Under the pieces are notes generated by a model. It was not told the DNA's origin. It was given only the letters and a program-made list of their open reading frames with translations, and ran no database searches. DNA of 64,000 nucleotides from Rhinocladiella similis. Taxonomy: Eukaryota; Ascomycota; Eurotiomycetes; Chaetothyriales; Herpotrichiellaceae. Numbering within the stretch: position 1 is the first letter of the stretch; each line of letters opens with the position of its first letter. Below, in pieces: positions 21,647-30,102 of the stretch. The stretch covers positions 3,782,001-3,846,000 of the forward strand of contig JAMRYE010000010.1 of the NCBI GenBank assembly GCA_024082115.1. The letters are read 5' to 3'. The position numbers and the translations under genes are program-made.

Positions 21647-22986
21647 GTTGCTTGTGTTGGCGGTGCTGTATGGCAAATGGACGGAGATTTTCGTTGTCTG
21701 CTTCGATGAGGACGATGGAGAGAAAACAGGTTCAAAGAACCCTGCAAAGGGCGCAACACCGTCTATATGTATGTGGTCGAGATACAACCCTGGCATCTGC
21801 CTCGCATTCTGTTCCCACAGTTGCACTTGCTCTTATAGTAACCCCTTGTTGATCTTCCACTACAAACGTCAGCATCGGCTATATCTTGGAGCAAGGATAA
21901 ACGATATGGGCTCACTGCGGACAAGGCAGCAGCAATAACAAGACGAATTTCTGGCAGACTAGGATGTGATCTGAAACACGCAGGAAATTGCGTATGTTCA
22001 TTCCAGCGTCAGTGCCAGAATACTTACTCGAAGTACACTCTTTGAGACTGCGTTCGACGAGACGACGAATTGGGCCGGGCATCATACTTCGTAGCCTGGG
22101 GGAGCGTTTGCGTGTCTGATGTCCATTCAACGCTTGGAGGCTGAGCTTAGCTAAGTAGATCCCGGAGTCTTACATAGCCTAGCATGGCAGCCTAGTCAGG
22201 TTCCTTGTGCCTGTATCTTTCCTACGAGTACCTTCGCACGGGTTAGTTACGTGGCAGCAATGACTTGTTGCTGACACAGTGAATTGATGGAAAGTTGCAC
22301 AAAAGCGTATTCGCCTAACTTTCTGTAAATAGAATAGCCTCAGTAGTCTGGATGCTGCTTTTGCGGTCTTGGCATAAATTTCTCTGAACTTATGCGTCGC
22401 AGCTACGCTTGTTGCTTTTCTCTTTTCTTCTTTCTCAACAACCGGTTCTGTGTCACAACGATCCCTTCCTCCCAACGCTCCTTCGGGACGCGGGATGTGC
22501 TAGGTTGATTGTTGCGAACGTCTCGACTATTCCTGTGGAGATATTATCGCACTTCCATTAATGTCCAACCCAGTCGACAGAACTGAGATTGACCCGAGAC
22601 CTTTTCATGTCCCCCGGGCAAGGTTGGCCTTGAGCTCGCCTCTCTGAGGTTGAACTCGGCCGGCTGAAAGTGGTGTGTAGGGAGACGTCTTATTCCCAAG
22701 CTTGGTGCTGATCCTCGTCGAGGAATGATCGCTGAGCAAAACCAAGGCTATTGTCTACAAACCCATCCCCGTCCCTCCAAAATTTCAACGAAAACAAAGA
22801 GAACATAATCACAGCATATTGAAGACACAAACATCTCTCTCCTACTTGTTAATGTTCATCTAATGCGTCTAGTTTTTTCCAGCGAACTCCATACCTTCTC
22901 GCATGACATGACTTATCAACACTATTCTATGGCTGCAGGATCTAACGCGCTATTATGTCGCAAAAAACGCAAACATCTTTGGCTCT
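21647..22986. other. Intergenic region, no gene seen
   Basis: This 1.3-kb gap lies between two minus-strand genes and holds the BAHD promoter and the ferredoxin 3' flank. ORFs are all under 100 codons, overlapping and without motifs. Confidence 0.45.
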
Positions 22987-24159
22987 TCACCAACTGGTCA
23001 GACCTCTCTCTCGATCAAAACCACCTCGTAACTGACTCTTCGGCTTGACCACTTTCCCTTGGAGGACAGTGTACCTTACGATATTCTCACAATCCTCGGG
23101 CCGCACTCTAGCCAGCCAGATCAGCTGTACCGCTTCTTTCGCCAGTGGAGCACCGTCGATCTCCTCGTCTGTCCCATCCTTTCTTCGTCCTTCTCGTCGA
23201 TAGATCATTACGTTGGCACTGTACTTGTGGCCGCCCACATGGTTGATAAAATATATTCCAACACCACCAGGTCTTTCGTCATGCATATCCCGGTACATAC
23301 CCATAGGTCGCAATATTCGCTCGAATTCTTTACGCAAAAGAGGCGCAGACTGCCCACACCTGGCGTCTCGGGTCTTGTGACTGCACATGAGGATGATATA
23401 ATCGTGTGGAATGGGTTTAATGGTGAAGGATGAGGATATCGAGGCAGGTACTGGTGCATGGTCGAGTCGGTTGCTTGATTCGTCTCCGTTCTCTTGTGTG
23501 TGACCTTCTCCATTCGCAGCCGGGGTCTGTGCATGCCCATTCTGCGTCGTTGCTTTCTGTGCAAGAGGTGTTTCATTCGTGACGCTCTGTTCTATCACAT
23601 CAACCAACAACTTGTCGACTTGACTCGGCGCAACCTTCTCTATCATGACCCAACTGGGCAATAGCATACAGTCGCTCGTCCCTTGCTCAACTGTGTCATC
23701 GTGGTCATCCGCGCCACTCGGCATGTTACTTGCGCTGAGCATGATCTTGCCGTTCTCCCTCTCTATCCCGGCTTTGCCTACGGCATGCATGACACTGTGT
23801 TTGATGTCTGTGACGTCGCGAACCCAGTCGGACTGCCCCGTACCCACGACAAGATGGGTGTTCCATCCTTTGACGTGGCCATACAGCTTGTCGCTCTCGT
23901 CAACGGAGAATTTCTTAGGGTAGTGCGTCGTGCAGGAATCACAGTCTCTTAAGCATTCTTCGCCGTCGACGTCGGGCTGTGTAGCCGGGAACAGGTCCGT
24001 CTCTGTTCGGGCGGTGGTGAAGCCTGAGGAGTGGTGCGACGAGGAGCCCGAGCCCAAGAGCGTCTTGACGCCGCGGAACAGGGACATTCTAGAGATTCGG
24101 GGGGAGGAGGAGGAGTGCGTAGGAGGATTGTGAGAGCGAGTACGTTGGATAGTAGGCAT
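22987..24159 (-). CDS. Sucrase/ferredoxin-like protein (Apd1/Aim32 family), 390 aa
   Basis: The C-terminal half shows the thioredoxin-like ferredoxin fold of PF06999: YIILMCSHKTRDARCGQSAP, then GVGIYFINHVGGHKYSANV and a tail with IWLARVRPEDCENIVRYTVLQGKV. Cys259 and Cys268 (C-x8-C) and His307 and His311 (H-x3-H) match the ligand set described for yeast Apd1 and Aim32, which hold a bis-histidine [2Fe-2S] cluster. The N-terminal half contains EECLRDCDSCTTHYPKKF and VVGTGQSDWVRDVTD, also typical. Residues about 195-240 are a low-complexity insert. The first 50 residues are Ser/Arg/His-rich and could be a mitochondrial presequence, as in Aim32, but MSLFRG at residue 25 is an alternative start. 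Family assignment is strong; orthology to one yeast protein is not resolved. Confidence 0.9.
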   Translation of the reverse strand: MPTIQRTRSHNPPTHSSSSPRISRMSLFRGVKTLLGSGSSSHHSSGFTTARTETDLFPATQPDVDGEECLRDCDSCTTHYPKKFSVDESDKLYGHVKGWNTHLVVGTGQSDWVRDVTDIKHSVMHAVGKAGIERENGKIMLSASNMPSGADDHDDTVEQGTSDCMLLPSWVMIEKVAPSQVDKLLVDVIEQSVTNETPLAQKATTQNGHAQTPAANGEGHTQENGDESSNRLDHAPVPASISSSFTIKPIPHDYIILMCSHKTRDARCGQSAPLLRKEFERILRPMGMYRDMHDERPGGVGIYFINHVGGHKYSANVMIYRREGRRKDGTDEEIDGAPLAKEAVQLIWLARVRPEDCENIVRYTVLQGKVVKPKSQLRGGFDRERGLTSW

Positions 24160-25446
24160 GGTGGAATCGCATGCGCCGGTGGGGGATCAGATATACCTGG
24201 GCACTTTTTTTGAAAAGGCCCCAAATTTGGAGAATCTTGGGCTTGAACGGCTCCCGAGTGGACGGTCAATAGGCATGGGATTGTGAGTGATTGGGCGTTG
24301 CGTAGCTTAGCGGCGCCGCCTGTCGAGGCGACTCAAGATTATCTGATTGATAATTCCGCACCGGTGCCGGAGATACTGAGGACCGCGATGGTTGGGCACT
24401 ACTCCGTTGTGTTGTGTGTAGATATCCTGGAAGCGGGATATCAGTATCAATCAAACATGCCTTCTTTGCAGGAAACTAGACTCTTCAGCAAATCAACAGA
24501 ACCCGATTACATGGTCTGGCAGGAGGACGGAGCAGGTCAGGTACTTGTATTTATCTGTCGACGACCAGGCTGCACCCATTTCGGCCTTTATGCAACATTC
24601 GTCTCGACCGAGACACGCTCGCTACACCGAGCCCCGTCAATCCCTGACCTGCAGCCAAGCTGGGTCAGTATGAGTGCTGAAGTGAAAGAAATTCATAAGG
24701 AGGACTGTCTGCAGCCATTCTGCAACGACTGCCGGTGTTTATGCCGTCCTCCGAAGTTCTACGAGGCTGGGGTACTTGTTCAGAGACTCTGAAACCACCC
24801 TGCAGTGGCCACATGTACTCACAGTGGCAGTGAGCTCCCATACACTCACCTAAGGTACTGTACAGTAAGTACATACTGTAGGTTCACAAGAAGCAATGGC
24901 CTTCTCGGCACCATGGGCGCCCATAGCAAAATGAATTAGACGGTCCCCACACGCCTAGAGATGAGTAACTATGTACAGTAGATGATCCCGAATCCTCATA
25001 AGGACGACGCCTGTTCAAGCATGCATCAGAACACTGTTCCATGTCATGGTCAACCCACAGCAAATTACTATTGGAGATTGAAGCATAAGGCCACATCCCT
25101 GACCCGTTATCGGCGCCCATGTTGTCGAGAAGGCCCCTACAGTAGTCTTCATCATCAACAACATTGAATGGCTCCTCTCTGTGCTCCACCAGTCAATCAC
25201 AATCATACCACATGGATTGGACATGCAGGTTGCCCCTCCATGGAAAGACAATACAAAAGAGACTTGGTGGGAGCTGCTGGGATCAATTCTTTCCTTTCCT
25301 TTCCTTTCCGCTTCCATTTCTCTCACCTTTGTTGCACTGCTTACTTCCTTTCCCACCACCACGAAAGCTCATACTACCTGGTACGACAGTGCTCTGGGAG
25401 TCATGGCGTCTTTCGCAATGGACCCAGTCCATTTATCAAGGTCAAG
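24160..25446. other. Divergent intergenic region upstream of the THI5-like gene
   Basis: These 1.29 kb separate the minus-strand ferredoxin gene from the plus-strand thiamine gene and must contain both promoters. One weak ORF candidate is listed separately. T/C-rich runs such as TTTCCTTTCCTTTCC (25285-25310) resemble fungal core-promoter pyrimidine tracts and probably lie just upstream of the thiamine gene's transcription start. Confidence 0.5.
24388..24792 (+). CDS. Doubtful small ORF with a Cys/His-rich segment, 134 aa
   Basis: I do not recognise this ORF. It is open from an ATG at 24388, with a second ATG at 24457 beginning MPSLQETRLF. It contains FICRRPGCTHFGLYATF and, near the end, EDCLQPFCNDCRCLCRPP, a spacing of Cys and His that could bind metal, although no standard finger consensus fits. 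It sits alone in the divergent promoter region of the ferredoxin and thiamine genes. It could be a real orphan gene, a relic, or chance. Confidence 0.2.
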   Translation: MVGHYSVVLCVDILEAGYQYQSNMPSLQETRLFSKSTEPDYMVWQEDGAGQVLVFICRRPGCTHFGLYATFVSTETRSLHRAPSIPDLQPSWVSMSAEVKEIHKEDCLQPFCNDCRCLCRPPKFYEAGVLVQRL

Positions 25447-25452
25447 GTAAAT

Positions 25453-25542
25453 ATGCGAAGACTGCATGCCGGGTGTTCGGCTTTGCCCCTCATTTCTGTG
25501 TTCTTGCTCAGTCACTCTCTTTCCTCTTTTCTGGAGGACTGA
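25453..25542 (+). other. Intronic upstream ORF in the THI5 leader (29 codons)
   Basis: ATG at 25453 lies 6 nt downstream of the predicted 5' splice site; the frame closes with TGA at 25540-25542. It exists only in transcripts that keep the leader intron. In such transcripts it would capture ribosomes ahead of the main start, which is how intron retention lowers NMT1 output in other fungi. A second short ORF at 25636-25683 would add to the effect. Confidence 0.5.
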
Positions 25543-25639
25543 GTGGTCGACGGCGAGATTCATCAGCTCTGAGGCCGTGAAGCTTGATCTGAGAAATACC
25601 GGAGAACTTGATCTGGATAATACCAGCGAAAGGACATGC
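25464..25639 (+). ncRNA. TPP (THI-box) riboswitch aptamer in the THI5/NMT1 leader
   Basis: The conserved core is present in order: GCATGCCGGGTGTTCGG at 25464-25480 (P1/P2 5' strands), CTGAGAAATACC at 25589-25600 (the pyrimidine-sensing P2/P3 junction), then CTTGATCTGGATAATACCAG (25607-25626) and CGAAAGGACATGC (25627-25639), covering P4/P5 and closing P1. GCATG (25464-25468) pairs with CATGC (25635-25639). CCGG of P2 pairs with CCGG at 25599-25602. P3 is an extended arm in which CTCAGTC (25507-25513) pairs perfectly with GACTGAG (25537-25543). Its place in a 5' UTR intron of a thiamine biosynthetic gene is the classical eukaryotic context. Confidence 0.93.
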
Positions 25640-25718
25640 CTTCTTTGACATCGACATCCACTCCTGTGGAGGGGGATCGCTGACTCGGACAGATTTTCGG
25701 CCTTGAAATCACATCAAG

Positions 25719-26921
25719 ATGTCGACTGACAAGATTGTCTTCTTGACCAATTGGTAGCTATATTTGTTACCTTGGTCAAAAAGAGGGTTTACTCACACTT
25801 AGTGTTTCCAGGCACGCTACGCCATACCACGCCCCTCTCTACCTTGCTCAAGCCAAGGGCTACTTCAAGGACGAAGGCATCAAAGTTGCTCTCCTTGAAC
25901 CCAACGACCCCAGCGTACGGCATTTCTTCTCTCTCTCTCTCTTCAACCAATGTCCGCAACGAGCTGACCTTGCCCAGGATGTCACTGAGATCATTGGCAC
26001 CGGAAAGGCCGATCTCGGTTTCAAAGCCATGATCCACACTCTGGCAGTATGCTCTCTCTCTCTATGTTTGGCCATCGAAAACATCGACCTAACACAGCCT
26101 AGGCCAAAGCTCGTGAATTTCCCGTTCAATCAATTGGCAGCTTGCTCGACGAACCCTTCACTGGAGTTGTCTATCTGAAATCCAGCGGCATCACACCAGA
26201 CTTCCGCACCCTCAAGGGCAAACGCATCGGCTACGTCGGCGAGTTCGGCAAGATCCAAATCGACGAACTGACCTCGCACTACGGCATGTCTCCGTCCGAC
26301 TACACCGCCGTGCGCTGCGGCATGAACGTGTCCAAGGCCATCATCGAAGGCACCATCGACGCCGGCATCGGCCTCGAGAACGTCCAGATGGTCGAGCTTG
26401 AACATTGGCTCGAGTCTCAGGGCCGGCCCAAATCCGACGTTCAAATGCTCCGCATCGACGAGCTCGCCGAGCTGGGATGCTGCTGTTTCTGTACCATTTT
26501 GTATATTGGCAACGAGGCCTTTTTGGCCGAGCATCCCGACAAAGTTCGCGCATTCATGCGTGCCGTCAAACGCGCCACCGACTTTGTCCTCCGAGACCCT
26601 GAGGCCGCGTGGAAGGAGTACATCGACTTCAAGCCTGTCATGAACACGGCCTTGAATCGCAAAATGTACGAGCGCAGCTTCCCTTACTTCAGCGTGGATC
26701 TGAAAAACGTCCGTCGTGACTGGGACAAAGTCACTGCTTACGGCAAGCGTCTCGGCGTATTGGAGAAGGGCTTCGTTCCCAACTATACCAACGACTTCTT
26801 GGGCTGGAAATTGCAAGGCGAGAGCCCAGATCCAACAGGTGATCAGAAACGGATGGCAGACTTGCAGTGCTCCATTAGAGCTAGTGGCGGCCTGAGACGT
26901 CTTGAAGCCGTCGCCGCATAG
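25719..26921 (+). CDS. thi5: 4-amino-5-hydroxymethyl-2-methylpyrimidine phosphate synthase (THI5/NMT1), four exons, 341 aa
   Basis: Exons are 25719-25753, 25812-25914, 25978-26046 and 26103-26921; the three GT-AG introns are 58, 63 and 56 nt. The protein begins MSTDKIVFLTNWHATPYHAP and has the length of yeast Thi5. Lys62 and His66 in GFKAMIH agree with the PLP-binding lysine and the histidine that yeast Thi5 consumes as a substrate. The family signature CCCFC falls at residues 195-199. The enzyme makes the pyrimidine (HMP-P) half of thiamine from PLP and its own active-site histidine, a single-turnover reaction in yeast. Expression should be controlled by the TPP riboswitch in the leader. Introns 2 and 3 carry CT microsatellites close to their donor sites. 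Confidence 0.97.
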
Positions 26922-27498
26922 AATGCCTCGTAGCTGGAGTTGTCAACTACTTACCTGCCCACTTAGTAGGAAGGTGTATGGTTTGCCTGTCCCGCCGAGG
27001 ACTGGAAGGGCCTGTCTCTCATTAAAGTATCCGGCTCGGACCTCATGTTTCTCAAGAGCAATGAAACAAAAACAAGATGCTGTCTTGTTCCTTAAAAGCC
27101 ACAAGTCTCGCCTTTGGTGCTCTTGGATCGATTCATTGCATGTATTGGCGCTCGCTTCATTACAAACTTCCACTAACTTTCTTAACAACGTATCCTGTAT
27201 TGTGAAGACTCCTCATAAGTTTACTAAATAGAGCTTCTCAGCACTCCAGCTTCAAATCCGCTCATGGGATAGTCCGAAGAATCAAAGAATGTCTAGCTGG
27301 CTAGCAGTTGCGTTACAGTATGATGTTTTCGCGGCAGTATGTGCCAAAGCCCTCCGTAGTCTAGGGTGAATCACGAGTGGCGGTTCATGTCAAGCAGACG
27401 TCCCTGATAATTTTGCCCGCGCCTTCGACTCCCACCTTTCTCAAGTTGCAGAACAATAGTGCACCGCCTTCGCATCTTCGTTGCGGCCGACTATCATC
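26922..27498. other. Intergenic region, no gene seen
   Basis: These 577 bp hold the 3' UTR of the THI5-like gene and the promoter of the SART1 gene. No coding or RNA gene is recognisable. Confidence 0.45.
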
Positions 27499-29481
27499 AT
27501 GGCAGCTGCGGACATCGAGCAGATGAACAAGCTCAGGAAGAGCCTGGGCTTACCATTACTCAGCGTAAGTGGGCAGCCTCCACCAACATCTGAAGGACCA
27601 TCATTCAAAGAACATTCTCCAAGCGACGATGACGACAGTGACCGAGAGCCTGCATCTACCCTCGAAACCCGAGAGGCCGCTGGGTTTGGAAATTGGAATA
27701 AAGTCCGTGAAGAAGAACAGAAACGCCTTGACAGAGAAAAACGGAAACGAGAGATTCAGAAGAGAAGAGATGCCGAGGCCAGAGCCAAAAAGCTCGAGGG
27801 TCGAGGCCTTGGAGAAGTCGATGATGATATCGGCGATACAAAGACGTGGTTAAAGGGACAGAAGAAGCGTCAAGCAAAGATCGAGCGGGAACGTGCGGAG
27901 CGTTTAGCCCGAGAACTGGCTGAACGAGAAAGAGAGGCAGCGATTGAATACTCTGCAAAGGATCTTGCTGGTGTCCAGGTTGCACACGAGATTGGCGATT
28001 TCGATGAAGGCCTAGGCGAACAAATTCTGACGCTGAAAGACACCGAAATTGGCAATGATGATGGAAGCGAAGATGAAGATGTCCTTGAGAATGCGGAAAT
28101 CAACGCTCGCGACAAGGTCAAAGAAAAGCTCGAGCTGAAGAAAAAGAAGGCATATGATGTCAATGACGATTCCGAGAAGGGTCTTCTATCGCAATACGAC
28201 GAGAAGAAACGGAAGGCATTCACGTTGGATGCTCAGGGCGCTTTAGATGACCGTGAAGCTAAACGCCAGCAGATTGGGGACGTGTTGAAAAACACAGTCA
28301 GCCTCGACATTCTGAAACCCGAGCCCGTCTCAGATTACATGGAGATCAAGATCAAGAAGCCCAAAAAGAGTAAAAAGGCCTCGAAGCGCCAGAAGGCGGT
28401 AGATGAAGATGATGATATATTCCCTGTGCAAGCTAGTACAAATGGCGATGCAATGGTAGTTGATTCTGCCCAGCCGGCTTCTCGGACCCGGAAAGTCGAA
28501 GATAATTTTAATGACGACGACGACCTTGCGAATGCCCTCGCGAGAAGCCGAGCAGCAGTGCTGAAGAAGCAGAAACGGAAACCTGAAGACATCATTAAAC
28601 AACTCCTGGAAGAAGAGCAGAACGAAGCCGAGGCTTCGGGAGAAACAGATGGAGGACTGGTCCTCGATGATACAACTGTGTTTCTGGACAATCTGTCATC
28701 CCGTCCGAAGGACGAACAGCCCGGGCCGAAACTTGTCAAGTCGATCGAGAAGGAGGGGGACGAGTCACCCGAGGGGTCTCTCGTTAGACAAGAGGACGAA
28801 AACCGGCCTATGGGCGAAGCATATTCTGGTGTGGAAAACGAAGAAGAACTCCTCGAACGGCTACGACGAGAACAATCTACCCATACTCCGGACATTTCTC
28901 ACTCCGGACTCGACGAAGAGAAGACGCTCGACCAGGGTCTCGGGGCAGCTCTCAGTCTTCTACGACAGCGAGGACTCGTCAAGGAGACTGATGCCCATGA
29001 TAAGAATTCTTTGTACAAAGATCGACAGAAGTTTATCATTGAAGCGCGTCTCCGTGAGCATGAGAATGAACAGAAAGCGCGTATGCAGCGTGAGCGAGAC
29101 CGACAGTCTGGCAAGCTGACTGGAATGTCTGTCAAAGAACGAGAGGAGCATGCGCGTTGGCAAAACACGCATCGAGAACATCAAAGCTCCATCCAAGCCG
29201 CCGCTGCCTTCAACCGCGAATACAAGCCAGACGTGCAGATCAAATATGTGGATGACGATGGTCGGTTGATGAATCAGAAAGAGGCGTTCAAGCATCTCAG
29301 TCATCAATTCCACGGCAAGGGTAGTGGTAAGCTGAAGACCGAGAAACACATGAAGAAGGTGGCGGAGGAAAAGAAGCGCGAAGCCGCAAGTATTTTGGAC
29401 AGCAGCCAGGCAACTGGTATGAACAATGCTCAGGGGGCCATGGGGAAGAAGAACAAGCAGGCAGGAGTCAGATTAGCTTGA
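27499..29481 (+). CDS. SART1/Snu66-family U4/U6.U5 tri-snRNP protein, single exon, 660 aa
   Basis: The start is the ATG at 27499 (MAAADIEQMNKLRKSLGLPLL), a typical N-terminus of the fungal SART-1 family (PF03343). Acidic and Lys/Glu-rich charged coils run through residues 50-300, including the family's WLKGQKKRQ and DLAGVQVAHEIGDF blocks. The C-terminal part contains EKTLDQGLGAALSLLRQRG, EYKPDVQIKYVDDDGR and KEAFKHLSHQFHGKGSGKLK TEKHMKK-type sequence, the most conserved part of the family. Snu66/SART1 is a nuclear tri-snRNP component needed for spliceosome activation. A GTAAGT at 27565-27570 looks like a splice donor, but reading through is in frame and no intron is required. Confidence 0.93.
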   Translation: MAAADIEQMNKLRKSLGLPLLSVSGQPPPTSEGPSFKEHSPSDDDDSDREPASTLETREAAGFGNWNKVREEEQKRLDREKRKREIQKRRDAEARAKKLEGRGLGEVDDDIGDTKTWLKGQKKRQAKIERERAERLARELAEREREAAIEYSAKDLAGVQVAHEIGDFDEGLGEQILTLKDTEIGNDDGSEDEDVLENAEINARDKVKEKLELKKKKAYDVNDDSEKGLLSQYDEKKRKAFTLDAQGALDDREAKRQQIGDVLKNTVSLDILKPEPVSDYMEIKIKKPKKSKKASKRQKAVDEDDDIFPVQASTNGDAMVVDSAQPASRTRKVEDNFNDDDDLANALARSRAAVLKKQKRKPEDIIKQLLEEEQNEAEASGETDGGLVLDDTTVFLDNLSSRPKDEQPGPKLVKSIEKEGDESPEGSLVRQEDENRPMGEAYSGVENEEELLERLRREQSTHTPDISHSGLDEEKTLDQGLGAALSLLRQRGLVKETDAHDKNSLYKDRQKFIIEARLREHENEQKARMQRERDRQSGKLTGMSVKEREEHARWQNTHREHQSSIQAAAAFNREYKPDVQIKYVDDDGRLMNQKEAFKHLSHQFHGKGSGKLKTEKHMKKVAEEKKREAASILDSSQATGMNNAQGAMGKKNKQAGVRLA

Positions 29482-30102
29482 GCTTGTACTTCTGTGCTGA
29501 GAGATGGACGATTCGTGGTGAGATCGGACAAGGGGACAAGGGGACACGGTGACAAGCGGTGGCCCGATGGGAGACTGGTACCTGGTGGTACCACCAGCAT
29601 TATGTAAATTACTGTATAACAACATATGGAGCTCTTGTACTCCGTACCTGCGCATACCGGACCACAGGAACAATGCCTACTCGGTGCAAGAAAGTACCAT
29701 AGTGCGACGCCTACGGAGCACTGGACTGGCATAATGCTGAGGAAGTGTACCTCCTAGTTAGCGGTTGTTCCCCAACGGGCATCCCGCCTAAACAGTGAGC
29801 CGGGCCAGCCTGAAGTCGGGAGCAGCCCCGACCGCGCCCGTTTCCAGGGACAACTTTTTTTTGGAGAAAGCTGAAGTGCGCGCGCCTTTGCTCTCCGGTA
29901 TGAGTCGACGACTCACTCCAACTAATTAATCTCAGACCGTATACGGAGTCAGAGAGAGAGAGCTTCATTTTCCACCATCCCTTTTACTTTGTCCGTCTTG
30001 ACCAAGCTCCATTCTCCCTCCGTTGATTCCATCTCCTTTGGTCTTTCGTCGCATTCATCTTGTACTTGTAGACCTCTCCTCTGGACCATCCACTCATCAA
30101 TC
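29482..30102. other. Intergenic region, no gene seen
   Basis: These 621 bp hold the 3' UTR of SART1 and the promoter of the aminotransferase gene. A GTACTCCGTAC word occurs at 29637-29647, and an AGAGAGAGAGAG run at 29950-29961 lies about 145 bp before the aminotransferase start. Confidence 0.5.

Larger units (their letters stand above)
25447..25692 (+). other. Predicted 5' UTR intron containing the TPP riboswitch
   Basis: The donor AAG|GTAAATATG lies at 25447 and the acceptor CTCGGACAG ends at 25692, with GCTGAC (25679-25684) as a good branch site just upstream. Removal leaves a short leader before the ATG at 25719. It would remove the whole aptamer and two short upstream ORFs (25453-25542 and 25636-25683). 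This architecture agrees with known fungal NMT1/thiA leaders, in which TPP controls splicing. The splice sites are predictions from sequence alone. Confidence 0.75.

Noticed and set aside
26130..26816. 228-codon minus-strand ORF over THI5 exon 4
   Set aside because: Antisense shadow of one of the most conserved genes in the window.
27541..27600. Possible splice donor GTAAGT near the SART1 start
   Set aside because: The frame continues open through it into family-typical sequence and no suitable in-frame acceptor is required.
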